Assembly: GCF_950023065.1 (NCBI RefSeq)
Contig: NC_088680.1
Coordinates: 15,922,559 to 15,986,558 of the forward strand
Reading direction: 5' to 3'
Length of the DNA: 64,000 nucleotides
Origin: Planococcus citri
Taxonomy: Eukaryota; Arthropoda; Insecta; Hemiptera; Pseudococcidae
Shown here: in pieces, positions 1 through 12,212 of the stretch
Position numbering within the stretch: position 1 is the stretch's first letter
Layout: each line of letters starts with the position of its first letter
Notes under the pieces: model-generated
Database searches by the model: none
Told to the model about the DNA's origin: nothing
Seen by the model: only the letters and a program-made list of their open reading frames with translations
Translations under genes and position numbers: made by a program

Positions 1-835
1 TTGAATCATTTTTTGTGAATCATTCGCGAATGAATTGATTCGTATAAATGACTCGTTCGCAAACGAATCGATTCATTTACTCAATTTTTAGTGAATCATT
101 TCGCGAATGAATTGAATAATTTTTGGTGAATCATTCGCGAACGAATTCATTCGTATAAGTGACTCGTTCGCGAACGAATTGATTCGTATAAGTGACTCGT
201 TCGCGAACGAATTCATTCGTATAAGTGACTCGTTCGCGAACGAATTGATTCGTATAAGTGACTCGTTCGCGAACGAATCGATTCATTCGCTTAATTTTTG
301 TTGAATCATTTCGCGAACAAATTGAATAATTTTTGGTGAATCATTCACGAACGAATCGATTCGTATAAGTGACTCGTTCGCGAATGAATCGATTCATTTA
401 CTCAATTTTTGATGAATCATTCACGAACGAATTGAATAATTTTTAGTTAATCATTCGAGAACAAAATTGGTTCGTATGTATAAGTGACTCGTTCAGTCGT
501 TCGCGAACGAATTGGTTCATTCACTCAATTTTTAGTGAATCATTTCGCGAAAGAGTTGAATAATTTTTTGTGAATCATTCGCGAACGAATTGATTTGTAT
601 AAGTGACTCATTCGCGAACGAATCGATTCATTTACTCAATTTTAGGTGAATCGTTCACGAACGAATTGAATAATTTTTAGTCAATCATTCGGGAACAAAT
701 TGGTTTGTATGTATAAGTGACTCGTTCAGTCGTTCGCGAACGAATCGGTTCATTTAGTCAATTTTTAGCGAATCATTCACGACCAAATTGAATCATTTTC
801 CGGGAATCATTCGCGAACGAATTGATTCATAAACG
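1..835. repeat. TTCGCGAA satellite block 1
   Basis: This is a tandem array of short monomers containing the palindrome TTCGCGAA in contexts such as CGTTCGCGAACGAATTGATTC, separated by spacers like ATAAGTGACTC or AATTTTTGGTGAATC. It is the same family as the blocks near 5.0, 17.1 and 52.7 kb, read here mainly in the opposite orientation. Monomers are diverged and interleaved in two spacer types. The block begins before the window. Confidence 0.9.
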
Positions 836-2245
836 AAAAGTCGGTAAAAGTTGAAAATACAGAAATAGGTAGTTCCAATATTAAAATAATTTCGGTATTG
901 GTTCTCGGTAAGTAGTTTGTACCTACATATTTTGAAAGTTTAATTGGTATTTTGTAAATCGGTTTTTCATTTGTCAACTTATTGGTAAATATTACTGGTT
1001 TTCGTTTTTTTTTTAATTTGGCAGATTGTAAGACGAATAGAAGAAAAATCAACTTTAAGTATTAGATTTATTAAACTAAGTACAATTAGCTCATTTTTGA
1101 TTCTTAATTTGTTTTATTATTTTTTTCATTAAAGAACTATACGAAATGTGTAGAGCTACACCTGAGAATAATCCCTACTAAAAAGGAGACATTGCCAATC
1201 CTTGTGTCCTTCGCAGATACATCCAAACTTCCGAAGCAATATCAAAATCTATTAAAATTGAAAATAAAATCATCAAAACTAAAAATTTATTCGAAATTCA
1301 CCTGACAATCGACCCAAAAAACTGAAAAACTTCAAAACAACTGCATTCAGTAGTTCCAAAACTGTATAAATTATTTATCAAGGTACTTAAGGCAAAGTTT
1401 CGAAATATGTAATTTTTTTCAGATACATATTTCTTATTCTTTGAGGGCTGCAGGATTGTCTCATTCAATTATCAGCACAGGTATGATTTGAAAAATTAAA
1501 AAAAATGCCAAAAAAGCTCTATTTTTGAAATTTTTTTGGACTCAAATTTTTGATGCGTACATTCGAGGCCTTTTTAGCCGCCACTGAAACTCGTACTTTC
1601 AATTTGAAAAAAAAAGCCAACACGATTCACCATAATGTGCTTATCCAAAGTGGTTAGAAAATTGATCTCAGCAGACAGGTTTCAAATTCACTCAAAAATC
1701 TCATAGAAATGTGATTCGAAATTCAATGTGTGATCTACGAATAGGTACCTAATTGTTATTTTAAAATAATTCAGTTCTCCCTCACCATACGAATGATTGT
1801 TAATCCTACGTACCTATATACCTTTACCTTTGGCAACTATGAGAGTAATCAATTTGACACTTTTTCCAAAAAAACAAAAAAAAAACATGTTTATTAATTA
1901 TAGTTAGGTAGGTACTTTCAAATATAGAGGTATAAACTTAGCTTATGGCTTAAAACTACGTAGGTAGGTACCTAGTTTTCATCTATCCATACTCTTTAGA
2001 TACAACAGCACTAATTTACTGAATATTACTACGAAATCTCCATCAACATTGTCTAATTGTAAAGTTCAGAGTCATAAAATAAAAAAGTAATTCGTCTAAA
2101 AATAAATTAAAAGCTAAGTAAATGACTGTTTTAAAAAAAATAATGCAATCAACTGAATTTTCTTCAAAATACATTTTGAATACTTTTAAACCTAATAAGC
2201 ACTGGGAATCACAAACATCATGATAAGGAAATAAATTAGATTCGT
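836..2245. other. Non-coding flank, duplicated downstream
   Basis: No convincing gene is seen. From about 1130 to 2245 the sequence matches about 5540 to 6650 closely (for example the phrase GAGCTACACCTGAGAATAATC and the region around GTAGAGGTATAAACTTAGC), so it is the 3' flank of a duplicated unit. Short TAGGTAGGTACCTA-type simple motifs are scattered through it. Confidence 0.7.
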
Positions 2246-3190
2246 TTAAAAATGAGAATTCTCGAACTGGAGTCGGGATCTGATGTTCACGATTACATTT
2301 AAATACACTAGTTGCAGTAAAAATACCACAACAACAATCAAAGCAGAAAAGCATACTAAATTACAAATTATTAAAATACAAACATACAACCAATAAAAAA
2401 GAGCGTGTACGATATCCGTATCTTCTAATTTAGTATAACTAGTATTACGATGACCCGAATTTGATTTTTCAACCCGAGCTGCGAGCATCTCTTCCAGCTT
2501 GGCGAAACGTGGCTCCAAAGCATTCAATACATCTGTACTGGATATTTTCACAGGATCCGAAGACGTACGATCTTTGATTATTTTCATGAATTCCTCGTTA
2601 TCTGAATTTGATCTCTGATTCTGATCTGCGAGTCTCATCAAGTGTTCTTCTAGCTTGGCGAAACGTGGCTCCAAAGCATTCGACATATCTGTACTGGATA
2701 TTTTCACAGGATCCGAAGACGTACGATCTTTGATTATTTTCAAAAATTTCTCATAATCTGAATTCGATCTCTCGTTCTGAACTGCGAGTCTCTTGAATTG
2801 GTCCAATAGCCTGACAAAACTCGGTTCCAATTTTTTCAGGTCATCAATGTGACTGCTGATTGTTTTCGTATATTTCCCATACTCTGAATTTGATCTCTCG
2901 ATCTCAGCTGCGAGTATCTTTAATTGTTCTGCTACCGCCAAAGTATTCAACATATCTGGATTAGCGCTGGATTGTACTTGTTCTAGCTTTGCGAAACGTG
3001 GCTCCAAGACTTTCAACATTTCTTGATTGGATAGGTTCACACTAGACCACGTATTATGGTGGATTGCTTGAATCAACCTCTGGTATTCTCCTTCGCGATC
3101 TTTACTCACACAAAGGTTCATTATTTGAACTCCTGCATTAAAACTTGTGAAAACTACAGTCACTATAGCGAAAAATGCCGACCACAACAT
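2246..3190 (-). CDS. Family B coiled-coil membrane protein, copy B1
   Basis: Unrecognised 314-residue protein. Residues about 3-22 are hydrophobic (signal anchor or signal peptide). About 35-255 is a charged coil-rich region. Residues 262-303 are strongly hydrophobic, long enough for one or two membrane segments. The middle contains a 52-residue repeat beginning ALEPRFAKLEE and ending TSSDPVKISSTD; two copies are nearly identical and one or two upstream copies (LEPSFVRL, LEPRFAKLEQ) are diverged. The start is the first ATG of the hydrophobic segment and matches the paralogue at 7470. No enzyme motif is visible. A membrane-anchored oligomerising or binding protein is inferred. It is part of a tandem duplication and is the only full-length family B copy. 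Confidence 0.75.
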   Translation of the reverse strand: MLWSAFFAIVTVVFTSFNAGVQIMNLCVSKDREGEYQRLIQAIHHNTWSSVNLSNQEMLKVLEPRFAKLEQVQSSANPDMLNTLAVAEQLKILAAEIERSNSEYGKYTKTISSHIDDLKKLEPSFVRLLDQFKRLAVQNERSNSDYEKFLKIIKDRTSSDPVKISSTDMSNALEPRFAKLEEHLMRLADQNQRSNSDNEEFMKIIKDRTSSDPVKISSTDVLNALEPRFAKLEEMLAARVEKSNSGHRNTSYTKLEDTDIVHALFYWLYVCILIICNLVCFSALIVVVVFLLQLVYLNVIVNIRSRLQFENSHF

Positions 3191-3720
3191 TTTTAAAAAT
3201 TAAATCGCAACGAACGAGCAAAATGTGAAAAGTTAATCGAAACGAACTGTCAAATTGAGAAATTCGGCTAAAATTAACGCTGCAGTTGAACACGAAACTG
3301 TACTAAACGCGAGAATGACTTCTCAGCTAAAACTGGTACATACGAGGAAAGGATGAAAATGAGCCTGACGAACTCTCGAATAGAGTCTGCGAGAAACTGG
3401 ATTGTATTGTTTCCTTGTTTCTGCGTCGTCTTGCCGTCATCTGTATTGTGCGTTTGCCTATGTTCAATATAATTGTATGTACATCCCTCATCCCTCATCA
3501 TTGTTAAAAATCTTTCTTCGAACAAATTATCAACTCTTTCCCCTCCTTCCACTACCCCTTTCGAGTATCGCATTTTTTTCCCAGTTTCAACTTCCAGTAA
3601 AATTAATTAAACGTAGTCACGTCTTCTTCACTTTTTGGCATTTCAGTAGTTTCAGTCCATGCCATTTTTCCCCCTTTAAAATAGGTATAGACAATGGCAA
3701 GAGCAAACGTAAGCTAAAAT
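3191..3720 (-). promoter_or_regulatory. Upstream region of B1
   Basis: Read on the minus strand, the sequence just before the start contains GTTCGTTTCGATTAACTTTTC followed by ACATTTTG. This matches the leader of family A genes (GTTCGTTTCGATAAACTTTCC, then ACATTTTGTG). The whole stretch is repeated at 7471-7990 upstream of B2. A transcription start cannot be fixed by eye. Confidence 0.55.
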
Positions 3721-4085
3721 TTGATATCATACAAATTGTTTCATTTTGAAATAATATTAAAAATTGTCTAGAAATTTATTAAAGGCAGCGAATATGTTCG
3801 CAACTAAGTAGTATGAAAATGTATCCAACATGGTGTATTTAAGAATTTATTGAAAAACAAGAATTTGTTTAGGAAAGTTTTCGAATCTGAAGTAAGAGTA
3901 GGTAATTTGAAAATCGCTTCTAAATTATCAAAAAACGTTCCCAAATATTTTATAAATCCTTCCAAAGGTCAATTCCCAATTCGTGAATGCTCATTTTACT
4001 TTTGGCATCAGCAAATCACTTCGGAGGGGGGGGGGGGTCGCAACTGAAACGATTCCAGGGTGAAATTGAGTTTAGGACTATTGGA
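3721..4085. other. Duplicated intergenic stretch
   Basis: This corresponds to about 8000-8385 in the second unit (shared phrases around GAATATGTTCGCAACTA and CTTTTGGCATCAGCAAATCAC). It includes a G run near 4024-4036. No gene is supported. Confidence 0.6.
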
Positions 4086-5035
4086 AGAGATTATGACAAC
4101 AGGAGTACATAATTGCACCCCCCCCCCCGCCGATCCTCCGGGAGAACTTTTTTCTTAAAGGGGATATCCTAAGGAACATTTTAAAGCAAACTTGCCAAAA
4201 AAAAAGTTGGCCTTACATACAAAATGGCGGCCATTTTGATTGACAGGTCAGCCGAAATCGCAGATTTTGCGTTTTAACATAGGACTTGCACGAACTTTTT
4301 CAAACTTTACAAAGGTAGATCGAAAGATCATGCAAAAATTTATCACCTGTCAAAATTTCAAGTGCTAAAGTGCGTTTTTCGATTTTTGGTGAATTTTTGA
4401 AAATCGAATTTAGGCCAAAAATGAGGGAAAAAATCAAAATTTTACCAAATTGACCGAGAAAGCTGAAATTTGGGATATACCCTATTTTCGACATGCCAAA
4501 TCGATTGGAAACGGTTTCGACCCGTTTTGAGCAGTTCTGGAGCCTCCAGCCGATTTTTGAACCTCGAAATTCCCACAAAATTCCATCGAATTGGAGTTGT
4601 AAAGCTAAAATTTATTCTAAAAACTAATTTCAATACGCTACGAAGTACCGCAGGTGAATTTCAAGTCGTTTTGGAGCCTCCTGCGACTTTTTGAAAATTC
4701 CTAAAACCTCCAGCAGATTTTTGAAACTTTAAATTTTCACAAAATTTCATCAAATGGAGATGGAAAGCTGAAATTTACTCTACACTCCAATTTTAACACC
4801 CTCTGAAGACGACTTCAGGTGGGTTTGAGTCATTTTAGAGCCTCCAGCGACTTTTTTGAAAATTACTGGAACCTCCAGCCTCCAATAGAATTTTTGATAC
4901 TTGAAATTCCCGCAACATTAATTTATGAAATGGATTTGGCTAGCTGAAATTTACTTCACAGACTACATCGTGGTTTCAAATGGTTTTGAAGCTTCCAGCT
5001 ACTTTTAGGAAATTTCAATTTTCAAAAAAAACGCC
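4086..5035. mobile_element. Fold-back element A, truncated copy
   Basis: This is the left arm of the same palindromic element that is intact at 58766-60648. It begins at the C-rich terminal region (TGACAACAGGAG, C run, GCCGATCCTCCGGG) and runs through the TCTGGAGCCTCCAGC modules. It breaks at about 5035, where satellite begins, so the right arm is missing. The paralogous copy at 8385-10255 keeps both arms. Non-coding; the ORFs inside are palindrome shadows. Confidence 0.75.
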
Positions 5036-5495
5036 ATATAACTTTAATAAACTGATTGATTTCTAGGTGAATCATTCGCGAACAAAGTATTCAATTTTTA
5101 GTGAATCATTCGCAAACGAATTAATTATTTGACGATTGTTGGTGAATCATTCGCGAACAAATTGAATAATTTTAATTTATTAATTTTTTGGTGAATCATT
5201 CGCGAACGAATAAAATTGAATAATTTTTTGTGAATCATTCGCGAACGAATTTATTTGTATGAATGACTCGTTCGCGAACGAATCGATTCATTTACTTAAT
5301 TTTGGGTGAATCATTCGCGAACGAATTTAATAATTTAATAATTTTCGCGAACGAATTGATTCGTATAAATGACTCGTTCGCGAACGAATCAATTCATTTA
5401 CTTAATTTTTGGTGAATCATTTCGCGAACGAATTGAATAACTTTTGGTGAATCATTCGCGAACGAATTGATTCATAAACGAAAAGTCGGTAAATT
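5036..5495. repeat. TTCGCGAA satellite block 2
   Basis: Same monomer family as block 1 (GTGAATCATTCGCGAACGAA). It sits exactly at the junction of the two tandem-duplicated units and directly abuts the truncated fold-back element. Confidence 0.9.
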
Positions 5496-6018
5496 TTTTT
5501 TTTCATTAAAAAACTTTTGAAGAAGTGAGTAAATATTTTTGGAACCATACAAAATGTGCTGAGCTACACCTGAGAATAATCCTTGCTAAAAAGGAGACAT
5601 TGTCAATCCTTGTGTCGATCCTTCGCAGATCCATCCAAACTTTCGAAGCAATATCAAAATCTACTAAAATTGAAAATAAAATCATCAAAACTAAAAATTT
5701 ATTCGAAATTCACCTGACAATCGACCCAAAAAGCTGAAAAACTTCAAAACAACTGTATTCAGTGGTTCCAAAAATATATAAATTATTTATCAAGATAAGG
5801 CAAATTTTCGAAATATGCATTTTTTTCCCAGATATTTCTTATTCTTTGAGAGCTGGAGCATCGTCTCATTCAATTATATATTATACGTATCAGCATAGGT
5901 ATGATTTGAAAAATACTAAAAAATGCCAAAAAAGCTCCATTTTTGAATTTTTTTTGGTCTCAAATTTTTGATGCGTTCATTTGAGCCCTTTTTAGCCGCC
6001 ACTAAAACTCCTACTTTC

Positions 6019-6049
<31 letters not shown>

Positions 6050-6828
6050 CACGATAGGTAGGTACAACCCAATGTGCTTATCCAAAGGGGTTAGAAAATT
6101 TATCTCAGCAGACAGGTTTCAAATTCACTCAAAAATCTCATAGAAATGTGATTCGAAATTCAATGTGAGATCTACGAATAGGTATGTAATTGTGATTTTA
6201 AAATAATTCAGTTCTCTTGTTAATTCTAGGTACCTATATACCTTTACCTTTGGCAACTACGAGGGCAATCAATGTGACACTTTTTCCAGAAAAAAAAACA
6301 TATTTATTAATTATAGTTAGGTACTTTCAAATGTAGAGGTATAAACTTAGCCTATGGCTTAAAACTACGTAGGTACCTATTTATCATCAATCCATACTCA
6401 TTAAATACAACAGGACTTATTTACTGAATATTACTACGAAATCTCCATCAACATTGTCTAATTGTACCTAAAGTTCAGAATCATAAAATAAAAAAATAAT
6501 TCGTCTAAAAATAAATTAAAAGCTAAATGACTTTTTTAAAAAAAATAATGCAATCAACTGAATTTTCTTCAAAATAAATTTTGAATACTTTTAACCTAAG
6601 CACTGCGAATCACAAACATCACGATAGGGAAATAAATTTTGATTCGTTTAAAAATGAGAATTCTCGAACTGGAGTGGGGATCTGATGTTCACGATTACTT
6701 TGAAATACACTAGTAGCAGTAAAAATACCGCAACAACAATTAAAGCTGAAAAACATATTAAATTACAATAAATTATTAAAGAAAAACATTACACCAATAG
6801 AGAAGAGTGTATAGGATATCTGTGTCTG
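5496..6828. other. Non-coding flank, second copy
   Basis: Paralogue of about 1130-2460, the 3' flank of family B. It contains an A27 homopolymer at 6023-6049 that is much shorter in the first copy. No gene is supported apart from the frame-shifted remnant of the B2 C-terminus near 6730-6830. Confidence 0.7.
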
Positions 6829-7470
6829 CTAATTCGTAGTATAACTACGATGACCTGAATTTGATTTCTCAACCCGAGCTGCGAGCATCTCTTCCAGCTT
6901 GGCGAATAGTGGCTCCAAAGCATTCAATATATCTGTACTGGATATTTTCACAGGATCCGAAGACGTACAATCTTTGATTATTTTCATAAATTCCTCGTAA
7001 TCTGAATTCGATCTCTGATTCTGATCTGCGAGTTTCTTCAAGTATTCTTCTAGCTTGGCGAAACGTGGCTCCAAAGCATTCAAAATATCTGTACTGGATA
7101 TTTTCACAGGATCCGAAGACGTATGAACTTTGATTATTTTCAACAAATTTTCGTAATCTGCTGCGAGTGTTTTGAATTGTTCTGCTAGCGGTGCCAAAGT
7201 ATTCAACATATCTGGATTAGCGCTGGATTGTACTTGTTCTAGCTTTGCGAAACGTGGCTCCAAGACTTTCAACATTTCTTGATTGGATATGTTCACACTA
7301 GACCACGCATTATGGTGGATTATTTGTATCAACCTCTGGCATTCTCCTTCGCGATTGCTATTATCAAAACCCACAAAAAGGTTCGTCATTTGAACCCCTA
7401 AATTAAAACTTGTGATAACTACCGCCACCATAGAGAAAAAAAATACCCACGGCGGCCACGGCCAAGACAT
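6829..7470 (-). CDS. Family B protein, copy B2, truncated C-terminus
   Basis: 213 residues, starting at the ATG equivalent to that of B1. Residues about 8-25 are hydrophobic. The coil contains the ALEPRFAKLEE / TSSDPVKISSTD repeat, but about 45 residues of one diverged repeat present in B1 are absent. The reading frame ends soon after KSNSGHR. Compared with B1, a one-base deletion in the stretch B1 reads as ACTAAATTAGAA shifts the frame, so the C-terminal membrane region is lost. This is either a pseudogene in progress or a form lacking the C-terminal anchor. It is flanked by the same duplicated sequences as B1. Confidence 0.65.
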   Translation of the reverse strand: MSWPWPPWVFFFSMVAVVITSFNLGVQMTNLFVGFDNSNREGECQRLIQIIHHNAWSSVNISNQEMLKVLEPRFAKLEQVQSSANPDMLNTLAPLAEQFKTLAADYENLLKIIKVHTSSDPVKISSTDILNALEPRFAKLEEYLKKLADQNQRSNSDYEEFMKIIKDCTSSDPVKISSTDILNALEPLFAKLEEMLAARVEKSNSGHRSYTTN

Positions 7471-8384
7471 TTTTAAAAAGTAAATCACACCGAACGAGCA
7501 AAATGTGAAAAGTTAATCGCAACGAACTGTCAAATTGAGAAATTCAGCTAAAATTAACGCTGCAGTTGAACACGAAACTGTACTAAACGTGAGAATGACT
7601 TCTCAGCTAAAACTGGTACACAGGTACATACAAGGAAAGGATGAAAATGAACCTGACGATCCCTCGAATCGAGTCGGCAAGAAACTGGATTGTATTGTTT
7701 CCTTATTTCTGCGTCTTGCCGCCACCTGTATTGTACGTTTGCCTATGTACAATATTATTGTACATCCATCATCCCTAATCATTGTCAAAAATCTTTCTTC
7801 GAACAAATTATCAACTCTTTCCCCTCCTTCCTCTACTCCTTTCGAGTATCGCATTTTTTCCCAGTTTCAACTTCCAGTAAAATTAATTAAACGTAGTCAC
7901 GACTGTTAATGTTATTTCATTTTTTGGCATTTCGGTAGTTTCAGTCAATGCCATTTTTTCCCCTTCAAAATAGGTATAGGCAATATCAAGAGCAAACGTA
8001 AGCTAAAATTTGAAATCATAAAAATTGTTTCATTTTGAAATAATATTAAAAATTGTCTAGAAATTTATTAAAGGCTGCGAATATGTTCGCAACTAGTATG
8101 AAAATGTATCCAAAATGATGTATCTAAGAATTTATTGAAAAACAAGAATTTGTTTAGGAAAGTTTTCGAATTTGAAGTCAAAGTAGGTAATTTGAAAATC
8201 GCTGCTAAATTATCAAAAAAACGTTCCCAAATATTTTATAAATCCTTCCAAAGGTCAATTCCCAATTCGTGAATGCTCATTTTACTTTTGGCATTAGCAA
8301 ATCACTTCGGAGGGGGGGGGTCGCAACTGGAACGATTCCCGGGTGAAATTGAGTTTAGGAATACATCGGAAGAGATTATGACAA
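7471..8384 (-). promoter_or_regulatory. Upstream region of B2
   Basis: Near copy of 3191-4085, including the leader and the stretch around GAACACGAAACTGTACTAAACG. No independent gene is supported. Confidence 0.5.
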
Positions 8385-10255
8385 TAGGAGTAATTGTACC
8401 CCCCCGGCCGATCCCCCGGGACAACTTTTTTCTTAAAGGGGATATCCTAAGCAACATTTTAAAGCAAACTTGCCAAAAAAAAAGTTGGCCTTACATACAA
8501 AATGGCGGCCATTTTGATTGACAGGTCAGCAGAAATCGCAGATTTTGCGTTTTAACATAGGACTTGCACGAACTTTTTCAAACTTTACAAACGTAGATCG
8601 AAAGATCATGCAAAAATTTATCACCTGTCAAAATTTCAAGTGCTAAAGTGCGTTTTTCGATTTTTGGTGAATTTTTGAAAATCGAATTTAGGCCAAAAAT
8701 GAAGGAAAAAATCAAAATTTTAACAAATTGACCGAGAAAGCTGAAATTTGGGATACACCCTATTTTCGACATGCCAAATCGATTGGAAACGGTTTCGACC
8801 CGTTTTGAGCAGTTCTGGAGCCTCCAGCCGATTTTTGAAACTCGAAATTCCCACAAAATTTCATCAAATGGAGTTGGATAGCCGAAATTTGCTCTGCAAA
8901 CTAATTTCAATACGCTACGAAGTACTGCAGGTGAATTTCAAGTCGTTTTGGAGCCTCCAGCGACTTTTTGAAAATTCCTAAAACCTCCAGCAGATTTTTG
9001 AAACTTAAAATTTTCACAAAATTTCATCAAAAAATGGAGATGGAAAGCTGAAATTTACTCTACACTTCAGTTTTAACACCCTCTGAAGTCGACTTCAGGT
9101 GGTTTCAAGTCATTTTAGGGTCACCAGCGATTTTTTTGAAAATTACTGGAGCCTCCAGTAGATTTTTGAAACTTGAAATTTCCCCAACATTAATTTATCA
9201 AACGGAGTTGGTAAGCTCAAATTTACTTCGCAGACTACATGGTGGTTTCAAATGGTTTTGAAGCTTCCAGCTACTTTTAGGAAATTTCAATTTTCCAAAA
9301 AAACATCATACAACCTTTTAAAAAGTTGCTGGAGGCTCCAAAATGACTTGAAATTCACCGGCAGTCAACTTCGTAGCGTATTGAAATTAGTTTGCAGAAT
9401 AAATTTCGATTTTCCATCTCAGTTTGATGAAATTTTGGGGAAATTTCAAGTTTAAAAAATCTACTGGATGCTCCAGTAATTTTCAAAAAAGTCGCTGGAG
9501 GCCCTAAAATTACTTGAACCCTCCTGAAGTCGTCTTCAGAAGGTGTTAAAATTGGAGTGTAGAGTCAATTTCAGCTTTCCATCTCCATTTTTGATGAAAT
9601 TTTGTGAAAATTTAAAGTTTCAAAAATCTGCTGGAGGTTTTAGGAATTTTCAAAAAGTTGCTGGAGGCTCCAAAACGACTTGAAATTCACCTGCAGTACT
9701 TCGTAGCGTATTGAAATTAGTTTTTAGAATAGATTTTAGCTTTACAACTCCAATTTCATGGAATTTTGTAGGATGAATTTCGAGTTTCAAAAATCTGCTG
9801 GAGGCTCCAGTACCGCTCAAAACGGGTTGAAACCGTTTCCAATCGATTTGGCATGTCGAAAATAGGGTATATCCCAAATTTCAGCTTTCTCGGTCAATTT
9901 GGTAAGATTTTGATTTTTTCCTTCATTTTTGGCCTAAATTCGATTTTCAAAAATTCACCAAAAATCGAAAAACGCACTTTAGCACTTGAAATTTTGACAG
10001 GTGATAAATTTTTGCATGATCTTTCGATCTACGTTTGTAAAGTTTGAAAAAGTTCGTGCAAGTCCTATGTTAAAACGCAAAATCTGCGATTTCTGCTGAC
10101 CTGTCAATCAAAATGGCCGCCATTTTGTATGTAAGGCCAACTTTTTTTTTGGCAAGTTTGCTTTAAAATGTTCCTTAGGATGTCCCCTTTAAGAAAAAAG
10201 TTGTCCCGGAGGATCGGCGGGGGGGGGTTCAATTACTCCTATTGTCATATGCCGG
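8385..10255. mobile_element. Fold-back element A, nearly complete copy
   Basis: Palindromic element of about 1.9 kb. The left arm starts with TATGACAATAGGAGTAATTG, a C run and CCGGGACAACTTTTTTC, and the right arm ends with the inverse (GAAAAAAGTTGTCCCGGAGG, G run, TTGTCATATGCCGGAC followed by TA). The turn lies near 9310. The left terminal nucleotides are altered: GTCCGGCA is not seen. Each arm contains several CTGGAGGCTCCA-centred modules. No transposase frame, so it is non-autonomous. Confidence 0.8.
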
Positions 10256-11397
10256 ACTATAAAGTTAATACGAATCTAGTCGATAATTGTTTTCCAATAC
10301 CATGAATTCAAGAATTGAAAATTAGATTCTAGCGTAAATTATAATTATAAAAGAAATCACTCACTTGACATCATATTCTCTAACTCATAGGACAAGAAAT
10401 CGTACTCACCTGAAACAAAATAAATTAAATTATGGATTAATTGTCATCTAAAAGAACACATGATTTATCATAGGTACTCGTAAAGGGCAATTCTAACATG
10501 CACAGGTAAAGCCTCCACCAATTCGACACATATGTTATGTTGTTATGTATAACAAAAGAAGGTCTGGTTGATCTTTTTAAACGAGTTGTGAGTGTAATCA
10601 ACACGTTTTTCAAAACTACTCGTATTGAATCTAAACTCATTCGAAGAGTGTTTCAGCTAAGAAAAAATCGCCCAGTCACAAGATTTGTTTGTTTCTGGGC
10701 TAATTTCAGATCTAGAACGAGTAAATTACTTATTGGAAACTCTCATTCGACGGATCGAATGCTGAATCGAGGTTGCCAATTCGTTTTAAAAAGATTCAAA
10801 ATTGCCACAGAAATGAACAAATGCTCATAAGTCATATCATTCAACAACAAAGCGATTAAATAATACAGATAATAATATGTGTAGTTAGGTATTGAAAATC
10901 TTTTTGTAATTGTGTAAAAATATAGCTCTAAATTTAAACATTCATTCGCAAACAGAAAGTGAAATTTTTCTGAAATCATAAACTCTTCAGAAACTGTCGA
11001 GTAGGTAATCCACCGAAAATTGTTGAAAAACTCCTTTTGAAGAAAAATAAATATTGAGCCTAAAATTGAATCTTGATTTTCAACACTTTTGAGGAAAGTG
11101 TCTCGTAACCAATCAAAACAAGTTGAAATGGCAGGAAATTGGAAATCCTCATTAATTTTTTTCTTGGAGCTTGAAAAGAAATCAATGGAAACTTACAATT
11201 AAGTCAATTTTTTGGGCCAGCGGTTATGCTAATTCCCAAAGATTAAACAAAATTTCAAGCCAAGATTTTTCAAAAATATTCAAAAAAAGTTTTGATGGAA
11301 ATTTTCGATTTTCAGTAAGTACATATGACACTTTTTCAAAAATTCCGAAAAACTTGACCTGATTTTAGTCTAAAACTCCTTCAAAAATTACTTTAAA
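10256..11397. other. Non-coding region
   Basis: Contains short ORFs without family resemblance or hydrophobic pattern. From about 11030 onward, diverged repeats of the CAAAATTCTTCAAAAATTGCTC type begin. Nothing else is supported. Confidence 0.5.
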
Positions 11398-11408
11398 AAG
11401 GTATACTT

Positions 11409-11507
11409 ATTATTAAAAAACACCTTTTACAATACGAAACTTTAATGAGAATAAATTCTAAATTAATACATGAGCGTGAGACGCGTTTCGGTCTGCTCGG
11501 AGACCAT
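11409..11507 (+). repeat. 99-bp inverted repeat, left
   Basis: Pairs base for base with 12114-12212 (coordinates sum to 23621 throughout). It contains ATGAGCGTGAGACGCGTTTC and GGTCTGCTCGGAGACCAT. Interpreted as a Penelope-type terminal repeat. Confidence 0.9.
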
Positions 11508-11625
11508 TTTCAATCACGAATGAGGTTACGTAACATACAGAAGATAAACAAGAAAGATGCGTCGTATGGAACAAGTAGAGGGGAGATCAACAAATGTACA
11601 AGAGTCAAAAAATTGCGTCGTAAAT

Positions 11626-12113
11626 TTAATATACAGGTAGGGGGTGATTTAGAATAGGTAGAAGCGAATCAATTGCACTGTTTGGCGAAACATCGTTGAC
11701 CATATTGAACTCTGTGGATTTCTCATGACGTTTTATTTCTACAAGCTCAAGGGTGTTGAGGCGATGCCCTTTTTCGGCAATATGTAGAATTTGTATTCCT
11801 GAGTCAGGTAAAAAGTTGTGGCCAGAATTAATGAGATGATCAGCAAAGTTACTTTTTCCCAGATGATTATTTCTCCAAGCAGCTAAGTGTTCGTTTAACC
11901 TAATTTTGAAGCTTCTCCCTGTTTGCCCAATATAGGTAGCTGAGCAATTGTTGCAGGATAGTCTATAAACATCACTTTTTTCATCTTGGGGATTTTATCC
12001 TTGGCATTACAGAATAGCGACCCTAGGGAATTTTTTGAAGAGTAGGCAATCTGAATGTCATCGTCATCATTATGTTTGAACACCTGAACCAATTTTGATG
12101 TTGAATTTGCATG
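11626..12113 (-). pseudogene. GIY-YIG endonuclease domain remnant of a Penelope-like element
   Basis: Reading on the minus strand from about 12113, one frame gives a stretch resembling the linker of Penelope-like proteins (LVQVFKHND, then NSLGSLFCNAKDKIPK). The frame then shifts by one base near 11982-11988, and a second frame continues DEKSDVYRLSCNNCSATYIG, QTGRSFKIRLNEH, NFADHLINSGH and LELVEIKRH to a stop at 11626-11628. The VY...YIG pair, the following Arg and a downstream Glu fit the GIY-YIG nuclease fold, which nicks DNA for retroelement integration. The CxxC pair (SCNNC) is also typical. The frameshift and lack of reverse transcriptase make it inactive. Confidence 0.85.
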
Positions 12114-12212
12114 ATGGTCTCCGAGCAGACCGAAACGCGTCTCACGCTCATGTATTAATTTAGAATTTATTCTCATTAAAGTTTCGTATTGTAAAAGGTG
12201 TTTTTTAATAAT
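12114..12212 (-). repeat. 99-bp inverted repeat, right
   Basis: Reverse complement of 11409-11507; no mismatch was seen on reading both. Confidence 0.9.
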
